A stretch of DNA of 5,392 bases from Acetobacteraceae bacterium. GTDB taxonomy: Bacteria; Pseudomonadota; Alphaproteobacteria; Acetobacterales; Acetobacteraceae. Positions 1-5,392 of the stretch are shown piece after piece. How positions within the stretch are numbered: the stretch's first letter is position 1; each line of letters opens with the position of its first letter. The DNA lies in NCBI GenBank assembly GCA_947478535.1, contig CANJXD010000410.1, positions 1 through 5,392 on the forward strand. The letters are read 5' to 3'. A program made the position numbers and the translations under genes. The notes under the pieces are model-generated. The model was given only the letters and a program-made list of their open reading frames with translations, was not told the DNA's origin and did not search any database.

Positions 1-2170
1 GCGGCGTGTTGGAGAGCGAGCCGATATCGACGAAGGCACGGCCGAGAAGGCCGATCTCGCTCGGCACCGGCAGCGGGAAGCGCAGTTCCGTCGTCTGGGT
101 CCAGATCAGGCGGCCGCCCAACGGGTCTCCGGTCGCCGTATCGCGGGGACCCGCGCCGGCGAGGCGGAAGCCGCGCAGATTGTCGCCGCCGAGGAAGAAG
201 CGGTCGATGATCCGCTCCGTCTTGCCGCCCCAGGGCTGCAACTGGCCCACACCGGCCTGGAAGGCGAGCACATAGTCGCTGTCGCCCAGCAGGCGTTCCA
301 GCGGGATGTAGCCGGCGAAGTCGGCGCGCATCCGCACATAGGCCACGTCGCCGCCAAGGCCGGCGAGATCGGCGCCGGTCCGCAGCACATATCCGCTGCG
401 CGGTTCGATGCGGCTGTCACGCACGTCATAGGACAGGGTGGTGCCGAGCTGCGACAGCAGCGTCGTGCCGGCCTGTTCCTGGATGAACCGGCTGGCACCC
501 GACTGCACGTTATAGACCGATCGCTGCACCAGGCTGTAGGACCAGTTCTGCCGCACTCGCTCGTTGAATTCATAGCCCGCGCGCAACACGCCACCGCCGC
601 GCCGCTCCGAGTAGGAGGCGATCTCCTGCAGGTTGCGGGTGATGTAGAACAGGTCGAAGCCGGCCGCGAGGTTGCGGTCGAGGAAGGCCGGGTCGGTGAC
701 CGAGAAGTCGAGCTGCGTCCGCCGCTGCGCCAGCATCGCCTGCAACCGCGCATCGATGCCGCTGCCGAGGAAGTTGCGTTCACGGATGCCGAAATCGGTC
801 AGCAGCCCCGCATCGGTCGAGAAGCCGCCGCCGAGCGAAACCTCACCCGTCGGCCGTTCCGTCACCGTGGTCTGCAACGTCGTGCGGTCCGGCGCCGAGC
901 CGGTCTGCGGCGTGATCTCGGTCTGGCCGAAATAGCCGAGGTCCCGGATGCGCTGGCGTGAACGGCGGACCTGCGCGGCGTTGAAGGCATCGCCTTCCGC
1001 CACACGGAATTCGCGCCGGATGACGCGGTCCGCCGTGCGGCTGTTGCCGGTGATGTCGATGCGCTCGATGTAAACCCGGGCGCCCTCGGCGACCTCGAAG
1101 GTGATGTCGACGCGGCGGTTTTCCCGGTCCCGCGTCACCCGCGGGCGAACCTCCACGAACGGCACGCCGCGCAGGCCGACGGCATCGGACAGCGCCTCGA
1201 CCGAACGCTCCACCGCATCGCCGTCGTACCAGTCGCCGTCGGAGACGGAGAGCTCGCGCATCAGTTCCGAGGGCTGCACACCGCGCAGCGCGCTGGTGAT
1301 CTCCGCCCGGCCGACGCGGTAGCGCGGGCCTTCATCGACCGCATAGGTCACGAAGAAGCCGCTGCGATCGGGCGCCAGTTCCGCCGTCGCCGCCGTGATC
1401 TGCACATCGGCGTAGCCGTTGCGGAGGTAGTAGCGGCGCAGCAATTCGCGGTCGTAGTTCAGCCGTTCCGGGTCATAGATGTCGGCGGTCGAGAGCAGGC
1501 GATACCAGGCCTGTTCCCGCGTCGCGACCACTTCCCGCAGCTTGCCGTCGGAGAAGGCGGCATTGCCGACGAAGTTGATGCGGCTGACCAGCGCCGCCTC
1601 ACCTTCCGTGATCTCGAACACCACATCGACGCGATTCTGGTCGAGTTGGATGATCTTCGGCTCGACCCGCGCGGCGAAGCGGCCGCGGCGGGCATAGATG
1701 TCGAGGATGCGCTGGCGGTCGGCCTGGGCCGATTGCGGCGTGAACACCGCGCGGGCGCGCAACTGCACCTCGGGGCGCAGGATGTCATCGCTGACCTTGC
1801 TGTTCCCCTCGAAGGCGATGCGGTTGACGATCGGGTTCTCGACCACCTGTACCCGCAGGCGGTCTCCGTCGCGGGAAACCGAGACATCGCTGAACAGGCC
1901 GGTGGCGAACAGCGTCCGCAGGCTGCGGTCCAGGCGATCCGCGTCAAAGGCATCGCCGGGCTGCAACAGCATGTAGGAGCGGACGGTGTCCGCCTCGATC
2001 CGCTGGTTACCGACGATATCGACCGCCCGCACCATCCCACCCGGCGCCACGGCGGGCGCCGCGGCGGGGGTAGGCTGGCGGGACGGGCGCGGCTGTGCCT
2101 GCGCGGTCAGCGTGAGCGTGACCGGGACGAGGCAGGTGGCGGCAAGCAACAGGAGCCGATTGGCGACCAA
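1..2170 (-). CDS. bamA: BamA, outer-membrane protein assembly factor (Omp85 family), 3' partial
   Basis: Core of the BAM complex, which folds and inserts beta-barrel proteins into the outer membrane. Read continuously from TTG at 2170 to the window edge: 723 codons, no internal stop or frameshift. Residues 1-25 are a signal peptide (MVANR, a hydrophobic core, then AQA with likely cleavage before Q26), followed by a Pro/Ala-rich linker to about 45. Five POTRA domains follow, at roughly 47-115, 116-193, 195-280, 284-361 and 365-441. Four of them show the GN-type strand signature: VDIVGNQRI at 50-58, IAFEGNSKV at 118-126, INFVGN at 198-203 and IDITGNSRT at 370-378. The Omp85 barrel begins near 442. 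NLRGF at 664-668 is the VRGF-type loop-6 motif, its R666 matching the barrel-lumen arginine R661 of E. coli. The last visible strand, AFVDIGS at 711-717, is the usual FxDxG element. About 50-100 C-terminal residues, including the closing strands, lie outside the window. Function is secure; the exact start is slightly less so, since a second TTG at codon 8 would remove the arginine of the n-region. Confidence 0.97.
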   Translation of the reverse strand, partial: MVANRLLLLAATCLVPVTLTLTAQAQPRPSRQPTPAAAPAVAPGGMVRAVDIVGNQRIEADTVRSYMLLQPGDAFDADRLDRSLRTLFATGLFSDVSVSRDGDRLRVQVVENPIVNRIAFEGNSKVSDDILRPEVQLRARAVFTPQSAQADRQRILDIYARRGRFAARVEPKIIQLDQNRVDVVFEITEGEAALVSRINFVGNAAFSDGKLREVVATREQAWYRLLSTADIYDPERLNYDRELLRRYYLRNGYADVQITAATAELAPDRSGFFVTYAVDEGPRYRVGRAEITSALRGVQPSELMRELSVSDGDWYDGDAVERSVEALSDAVGLRGVPFVEVRPRVTRDRENRRVDITFEVAEGARVYIERIDITGNSRTADRVIRREFRVAEGDAFNAAQVRRSRQRIRDLGYFGQTEITPQTGSAPDRTTLQTTVTERPTGEVSLGGGFSTDAGLLTDFGIRERNFLGSGIDARLQAMLAQRRTQLDFSVTDPAFLDRNLAAGFDLFYITRNLQEIASYSERRGGGVLRAGYEFNERVRQNWSYSLVQRSVYNVQSGASRFIQEQAGTTLLSQLGTTLSYDVRDSRIEPRSGYVLRTGADLAGLGGDVAYVRMRADFAGYIPLERLLGDSDYVLAFQAGVGQLQPWGGKTERIIDRFFLGGDNLRGFRLAGAGPRDTATGDPLGGRLIWTQTTELRFPLPVPSEIGLLGRAFVDIGSLSNTP

Positions 2171-2329
2171 GGCAAAGTTCCCTGGGGAGTTGGGGCGGCG
2201 AAGACTAGCTGACCGGTCCCCTCACCGCCACCCCTGCGCCGGGAAGGCGCCAGGAACAACCGGCTTTGGGAACCGCCAAGACGCCGGTCTGGACGCGGAA
2301 GGTGGCGGGAAAGCGGCAGCCAGCCTCAT
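2171..2329 (-). promoter_or_regulatory. 159-base rseP-bamA intergenic region, candidate bamA leader or promoter
   Basis: The largest non-coding gap in the window. It contains an 8-bp inverted repeat (2225-2232 CCGCCACC on the plus strand with 2301-2308 GGTGGCGG), a 5-bp GC hairpin (2236-2240 with 2246-2250, loop GGGAA) and a perfect 8-bp palindrome GACCGGTC at 2211-2218. A TTGGCG on the minus strand resembles a -35 box but has no convincing -10 at the right distance. No T-run terminator follows rseP. The gap size makes a separate bamA promoter or a regulated leader possible, but nothing here is diagnostic, and repeats of this length are not rare by chance at this GC content. Confidence 0.3.
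2179..2183 (-). promoter_or_regulatory. Shine-Dalgarno that supports the bamA TTG start
   Basis: The minus strand reads AGGGA, then an eight-base spacer, then TTG at 2170-2168. The bamA frame is closed by a TGA at 2224-2222, and no ATG or GTG lies between that stop and the signal peptide, so this TTG is the first available start and gives a complete signal sequence. Confidence 0.55.
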
Positions 2330-3439
2330 TCAGCCAAACAAAGCCGTCGCCCAGCGCACCACGCCGAGTTGCGACAGGTCGTTCCAGGTGGCGAAGACAA
2401 ACAGCGTCACCAGCAGGGCGAATCCGGCGCGAAAGCCCAATTCCTGCGCCCGGGCCGGCAGCGGCCGGCCCCGAATCGCCTCCGCCGCGTAGAACATCAG
2501 GTGGCCGCCATCGAGGACGGGAATCGGGAAAAGGTTGATCAGCGCCAGGTTCACCGACAGCACCGCCATGAAGCTGATCAGGGAGGCGACACCGAGTTCG
2601 GCCACCTGGCCGGACATCTGCGCGATCCGCAGCGGCCCGCCGAGTTCTTCGGCCCCCCGCCCGCCGGCGATCATCTGCCAGACCGCGGCAAGGGTCTGCA
2701 CCGTGATATCGGCGGTCTGCACCGTGCCTTCCCACAGCGCGCTCACCGGGTTCAGGCGCTCGAAGGCCGCGGGGCCGGCGCCGATGCCGAGCACACCGAT
2801 GCGGCGTTCACCGGTGACCCGCGCTTCCGGCACTGCCGTGATCACCTGTTCGCGCCCGGCGCGCAGGATCGCCACCGCCACAGGCTGCTCCGGGCGGCCC
2901 TGGATATGGCGCTGGATATCCTCGAACCGGCTCACCGGCACGCCATCGAGCGACAGGATGCGGTCGCCCGGCACCAGCCCCGCCCGCGCGGCGCCAGAGG
3001 CTTCCTGCACGGTGGAAACGGTGGTGCTGGCCGTGGGCTTGCCAACGGTGGCGTAGAGGCCGCCGAACATCAGCGCCGCCAGCAGGAAATTCGCCACCGG
3101 CCCGGCGGCGACGACAATGGCGCGGTCCAGCACCGGCTTCTGGTGGAAGGTCTCGCCTTCCCGCCAACTGGCCTGGATCTCCGGCGGGGCGTCTTCCGGC
3201 TGTTCCTGACCGTGCAGCTTCACATAGCCGCCAAGCGGCAGCCAGCCGATCCGCCATTCCGTGCCGCGCCGGTCGGACCAGGAGGCGATGGCCCGGCCGA
3301 AGCCGACGGAGAAGCGTTCGACGTGCACGCCGCGCCAGCGCGCCGCGAGGTAGTGGCCGAGTTCGTGGAAGAACACCAGCACGCCCAGCACCACCACGAA
3401 GGACAGGATGGTGCGGATCGGTTCGGGCAGAAAATCCAC
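2330..3439 (-). CDS. rseP: RseP/MmpA, site-2 zinc metalloprotease (M50B)
   Basis: Inner-membrane intramembrane protease, the second cleaving enzyme in regulated proteolysis. In E. coli RseP cuts the anti-sigma factor RseA; in Caulobacter the orthologue MmpA cuts the polarity factor PodJ. Substrates here cannot be read from the sequence. With the GTG start the protein has 369 residues. The zinc-binding HELGH is at 25-29, at the end of membrane segment 1 (about 8-30). The membrane-associated loop PLGGYVKL is at 68-75, segment 2 at about 107-130, a PDZ domain at about 136-205 (GLVPGDRILSLDG at 154-166), GGP at 267-269, segment 3 at about 285-305, and NLFPIPVLDGG at 302-312, whose D310 is the third zinc ligand. 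A last membrane segment is at about 337-355. I see one PDZ domain, against two in E. coli (450 residues). The frame stays open upstream into dxr, but starts there would overlap dxr by up to about 200 bases and add a non-homologous, Arg/Pro-rich extension; GTG has the good ribosome binding site. Confidence 0.96.
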   Translation of the reverse strand: MDFLPEPIRTILSFVVVLGVLVFFHELGHYLAARWRGVHVERFSVGFGRAIASWSDRRGTEWRIGWLPLGGYVKLHGQEQPEDAPPEIQASWREGETFHQKPVLDRAIVVAAGPVANFLLAALMFGGLYATVGKPTASTTVSTVQEASGAARAGLVPGDRILSLDGVPVSRFEDIQRHIQGRPEQPVAVAILRAGREQVITAVPEARVTGERRIGVLGIGAGPAAFERLNPVSALWEGTVQTADITVQTLAAVWQMIAGGRGAEELGGPLRIAQMSGQVAELGVASLISFMAVLSVNLALINLFPIPVLDGGHLMFYAAEAIRGRPLPARAQELGFRAGFALLVTLFVFATWNDLSQLGVVRWATALFG

Positions 3440-3491
3440 AGGCAATCTCCAGGGGCGCGCCAGGCGCCGGTCAGTCTCGGCAGGGTGCTGT
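3440..3491 (-). other. dxr-rseP intergenic gap with short GC hairpin
   Basis: A 52-base spacer. In it a 5-bp all-GC inverted repeat (3454-3458 with 3464-3468, 5-base loop) lies three bases upstream of the rseP Shine-Dalgarno. There is no T-run after it, so it is not a rho-independent terminator. No recognisable promoter was found, and the gap is short enough for co-transcription of dxr and rseP. Confidence 0.3.
3447..3450 (-). promoter_or_regulatory. Shine-Dalgarno that fixes the rseP GTG start
   Basis: The minus strand has GGAG (within GGAGA) followed by a seven-base spacer and then GTG at 3439-3437, near-ideal spacing. The alternative TTG two codons upstream (3445-3443) almost touches this element and is disfavoured. 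Starting at GTG puts the first membrane segment and HELGH at the usual distance from the N-terminus. Confidence 0.7.
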
Positions 3492-4658
3492 TCAGGCGGC
3501 CAAGGCGCGGCGGGCGGCCTGCCGGGCCGCTTCCTGGCGCGCCGTGGCGTCAAGGGCGAGGATCTCATCCACCCCTTCGACACGCGGCACAGGAAGGGCG
3601 CCGAGCGTCGCCTCCACCACCGCGGCGATGTCGAGGAAGCCGAGGCGCCGTTCCAGGAACAGCCCCACCGCCACTTCGTTCGCCGCATTCAATATAGTCG
3701 GTGCGCCACCCCCGGCCCGCAAGGCCTCCCTCGCCAGACGCAGGGCGGGGAAGCGGACGGGGTCGGGTGCGAAGAATTCGAGGCGGGCGAGCTGCACCAG
3801 GTCAAGGCGCGGCACGTCCGCCCGCATCCGCTTCGGCCAGGCGAGCGCATGGGCGATCGGGGTGCGCATATCCGGGCTGCCAAGCTGCGCCAGGATGGAC
3901 CCATCGGCGTAGTGCACCATGCCGTGCACGGCGGATTGCGGATGCACCAGCACCTCGATCCGATCGCTGTCCAGGCGGAACAGGCGGGCGGCCTCGATGA
4001 CCTCCAGCCCCTTGTTCATCATCGTCGCGCTGTCGATGGAGATCTTGGCGCCCATCGACCAGACCGGGTGCTTCAGCGCCTGTTCCGGCGTGACCGCCGC
4101 CATCCGGTCCAGCGACCAGTCCCGGAACGGGCCGCCCGAGGCCGTCAGCACGATCCGCTCCATGCCGCGTGCATCCTCGCCTTGCAGGCACTGGAAGATG
4201 GCGTTGTGTTCGGAATCGACAGGCAGCAGGGTCGCGCCCCCGCGCGCCGCGGCGTCCATCACAAGGTCCGCCGCGCAGACCAGGCTTTCCTTGTTGGCGA
4301 TGGCCAGCGTGCCGCCTCGCGCCAGCGCGGCGAGCGTGGAGCGCAACCCCACCGCGCCGACGATGGCCGCCATGGTCCAATCCGCCGGCCGCGCCGCCGC
4401 CGCCACCACCGCGTCCGCCCCGGCCGCCAATGCGATGCCGGTGCCGCCCAGCGCCGCTTTCAGCGCCGGCCAGGCGGCTTCATCCGCCACCACGGCGCAG
4501 CGGGCGCCGAGGCGCTTCGCCTGCTCCGCCAGCACCGGCACATCCCGGTTGGCGACCAGCGCCTCCACCGTGAACTCACCCGGCGCCGCTTCCAGCAGGG
4601 CGACGGTCGAACGACCGACGGAGCCTGTCGAGCCCAGGATGGAGACCGATCGCGCCAA
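3492..4658 (-). CDS. dxr: DXR, 1-deoxy-D-xylulose 5-phosphate reductoisomerase
   Basis: Cytosolic enzyme (IspC) that rearranges and reduces 1-deoxy-D-xylulose 5-phosphate to 2-C-methyl-D-erythritol 4-phosphate with NADPH and a divalent metal; first committed step of the MEP isoprenoid pathway and target of fosmidomycin. 388 residues, complete (E. coli 398). The NADPH-binding glycine motif GSTGSVG is at 9-15. The metal and substrate residues known from E. coli all appear at a constant offset of 12: D148 and E150 (in PVDSEHN), H197 and W200 (KHPVW), M202, N215, K216 and E219 (NKGLEVIEA), and H245. NKES is at 122-125, ASGGP at 173-177, HPQSAVHG at 239-246, and the C-terminal LNAANEVAVG at 323-332. 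The start must be TTG: the cdsA TAG lies two codons upstream in the same frame, and no ATG or GTG precedes the conserved beta-strand SVSILGSTG. The tail is Ala/Arg-rich. The TGA stop is 52 bases before rseP. No catalytic residue is missing, so an active enzyme is expected. Confidence 0.98.
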   Translation of the reverse strand: MARSVSILGSTGSVGRSTVALLEAAPGEFTVEALVANRDVPVLAEQAKRLGARCAVVADEAAWPALKAALGGTGIALAAGADAVVAAAARPADWTMAAIVGAVGLRSTLAALARGGTLAIANKESLVCAADLVMDAAARGGATLLPVDSEHNAIFQCLQGEDARGMERIVLTASGGPFRDWSLDRMAAVTPEQALKHPVWSMGAKISIDSATMMNKGLEVIEAARLFRLDSDRIEVLVHPQSAVHGMVHYADGSILAQLGSPDMRTPIAHALAWPKRMRADVPRLDLVQLARLEFFAPDPVRFPALRLAREALRAGGGAPTILNAANEVAVGLFLERRLGFLDIAAVVEATLGALPVPRVEGVDEILALDATARQEAARQAARRALAA

Positions 4659-4661
4659 GCC

Positions 4662-5392
4662 CTACCCCCAACCCCAGAGCGCGCGGCCCTGGCCCAACGC
4701 ATAGGACACCAGCACCGCCACCGGCGCTGCAGCCAGCACCCCATCCAGCCGGTCCAGCAACCCGCCATGGCCGGGGATGAGGGAGGAGGTGTCCTTGACC
4801 TTGAATTGCCGCTTGATCGCGCTTTCCGCGAGGTCCCCGATCATCGAGGCGATGCTGACCAGCGTGGTGACCAGGATGATCGGCAGCACCCCCGCCCCCG
4901 GCGTGAAGGCCAGCGCACAGGCGCCACCCACCAGGATGGCGGAGGCCAGCCCGCCCGCCGCGCCAGACCAGGTCTTGTTGGGGGAAATCGCCGGCGCGAG
5001 CTTCGGCCCGGCAAACGCCCGCCCAGCCATATAGGCGCCGATGTCGGAGGCCCAGACGACGAGAAACAGGAACAGCACATTGCCGCGGCCGGCTTCATTG
5101 TCGTGGCGCAACTCGATCAGCGCGATGCCGGCCAGGCCGATATAGAGCACCCCCGCCGCCAGCCGCCCGGCCGGCTGGGTCAACTCCGCCGTCATCGAGC
5201 GCGCGACGGCCCAGGTGGCGAAGAAACCGCCCAGCAGCACCGCGAGGGCCGTGCGGGGCATATCCTCCACCGCGAAGGAGCCGGCGGCCAGCACCACCAG
5301 CGGCACGGCCAGCCCTGGGAAGACCCGCGTGCGGCAGCCGCAGAGATGCACCCATTCCCAGGCCAGCACGGCGATGGCGATCGCCATCAGCA
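4662..5392 (-). CDS. cdsA: CdsA, phosphatidate cytidylyltransferase (CDP-diacylglycerol synthase), 5' partial
   Basis: Inner-membrane enzyme that condenses CTP with phosphatidic acid to give CDP-diacylglycerol and pyrophosphate, the branch point for all bacterial phospholipids. The reading frame runs to the window edge with no stop, so the first ATG seen (5387) is probably internal. About 242 codons are visible against a family length near 260-285, so roughly 20-40 N-terminal residues are missing. Numbering from that ATG, residues 189-215 match the CdsA signature throughout: S-x-I-K-R, then K-D at 198-199, then PGHGG at 205-209 and DRLD at 212-215. The upstream conserved block is also present (ASDIGAY at 113-119, SPNKTWSG at 135-142). 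Several Ala/Leu/Val-rich membrane segments lie between, for example near 25-40, 77-92, 102-120, 143-161, 166-184 and 219-235. The TAG stop is followed almost at once by dxr, suggesting one transcript. Family assignment is very secure; the true start lies outside the window. Confidence 0.97.
   Translation of the reverse strand, partial: LMAIAIAVLAWEWVHLCGCRTRVFPGLAVPLVVLAAGSFAVEDMPRTALAVLLGGFFATWAVARSMTAELTQPAGRLAAGVLYIGLAGIALIELRHDNEAGRGNVLFLFLVVWASDIGAYMAGRAFAGPKLAPAISPNKTWSGAAGGLASAILVGGACALAFTPGAGVLPIILVTTLVSIASMIGDLAESAIKRQFKVKDTSSLIPGHGGLLDRLDGVLAAAPVAVLVSYALGQGRALWGWG
4665..4669 (-). promoter_or_regulatory. Probable Shine-Dalgarno of dxr
   Basis: The minus strand reads GGGGG here, six bases before the TTG start of dxr, directly abutting the cdsA TAG stop and so inside the last cdsA codons. 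It could pair with the CCUCC anti-Shine-Dalgarno with one G-U wobble. It is not a canonical AGGAGG, and with a TTG start this suggests modest initiation or dependence on ribosomes terminating on cdsA. That coupling is inference from spacing. Confidence 0.4.

Noticed and set aside
106..783. Minus-strand 225-codon frame within the bamA barrel region
   Set aside because: It is in a different frame from the continuous bamA reading and is rich in Ser/Arg/Cys/Ala with no domain. The bamA frame through the same bases gives a clear Omp85 barrel.
1459..2040. Minus-strand 193-codon frame overlapping the bamA POTRA region
   Set aside because: Out-of-frame shadow. The POTRA1-3 signatures are in the bamA frame, not in this one.
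2132..2143. Possible lipobox ending at Cys13 in the BamA signal peptide (AATC)
   Set aside because: It does not fit the L-[AS]-[GA]-C pattern (Thr at -1, Ala at -3), it would leave a very short signal, and BamA is not a lipoprotein. The AQA site at 23-25 is the better cleavage site.
2160..2181. GGAAC on the minus strand, resembling the -35 of an EcfG general-stress promoter, just before bamA
   Set aside because: No CGTT-type -10 lies at 16-17 bases, and the element overlaps the ribosome binding site and start codon.
1646..2212. Plus-strand 188-codon frame opposite the bamA N-terminus
   Set aside because: Antisense shadow of POTRA-coding sequence, with low-complexity Arg/Gly/Ala/Asp composition and no motif.
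2236..2250. GC hairpin as a rho-independent terminator after rseP
   Set aside because: Only a 5-bp stem with no following T-run on either strand.
2205..2735. Minus-strand 176-codon frame covering the end of rseP and most of the rseP-bamA gap
   Set aside because: It is a frame-shifted reading of rseP that happens to stay open across the gap. It is Arg/Gly/Ala-rich with no start context or family resemblance.
2369..3697. 442-codon open frame on the plus strand opposite rseP and the end of dxr
   Set aside because: It is antisense to two certain genes, its translation is a His/Arg/Gln/Gly-rich mix with no recognisable domain, and long antisense open frames are expected where third positions are nearly all G/C. 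No ribosome binding site or family resemblance supports it.
3919..4704. Plus-strand 261-codon frame opposite dxr
   Set aside because: Antisense to a gene with every catalytic residue intact. Ser/Ala/Arg/Pro-rich low-complexity translation.

Overview
The window is a stretch of conserved core chromosome from a high-GC bacterium, most likely an alphaproteobacterium. All genes lie on the minus strand. Read in the direction of transcription, from the high-coordinate end to the low, the order is cdsA (5' end cut off by the window), dxr, rseP/mmpA, bamA (3' end cut off by the window). This order is the well-known alphaproteobacterial envelope cluster, which usually continues with uppS/frr upstream and lpxD/fabZ/lpxA downstream. 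The strongly G/C-biased third codon positions and the protein sequences suggest Rhodospirillales, perhaps Acetobacteraceae (Roseomonas-like). That placement is inference from general resemblance, not from a search.

Layout: 5392-4662 is cdsA (CDP-diacylglycerol synthase), missing its N-terminus. 4658-3492 is dxr (1-deoxy-D-xylulose 5-phosphate reductoisomerase), starting with TTG three bases after the cdsA stop. A 52-base gap follows. 3439-2330 is the site-2 protease RseP/MmpA, starting with GTG behind a good Shine-Dalgarno. A 159-base gap follows. 2170-1 is bamA, starting with TTG, with a signal peptide, five POTRA domains and most of the beta-barrel; it runs off the left edge. No RNA genes, mobile elements, CRISPR arrays or convincing rho-independent terminators were found.

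The genes form one envelope-biogenesis unit. CdsA makes the CDP-activated precursor of phosphatidylglycerol, cardiolipin and phosphatidylethanolamine. DXR commits carbon to the MEP isoprenoid pathway, which supplies undecaprenyl phosphate, quinones and, where made, hopanoids and carotenoids. RseP cleaves membrane-embedded substrates. BamA inserts outer-membrane beta-barrels. Tight spacing from cdsA to rseP points to co-transcription; the wider gap before bamA is the only place in the window where an internal promoter looks plausible.

The window looks ordinary and I see no sign of a novel system. The points worth a second look are small: none of the three gene starts inside the window is ATG, the cdsA stop and dxr start share a frame, and the bamA leader carries weak inverted repeats.
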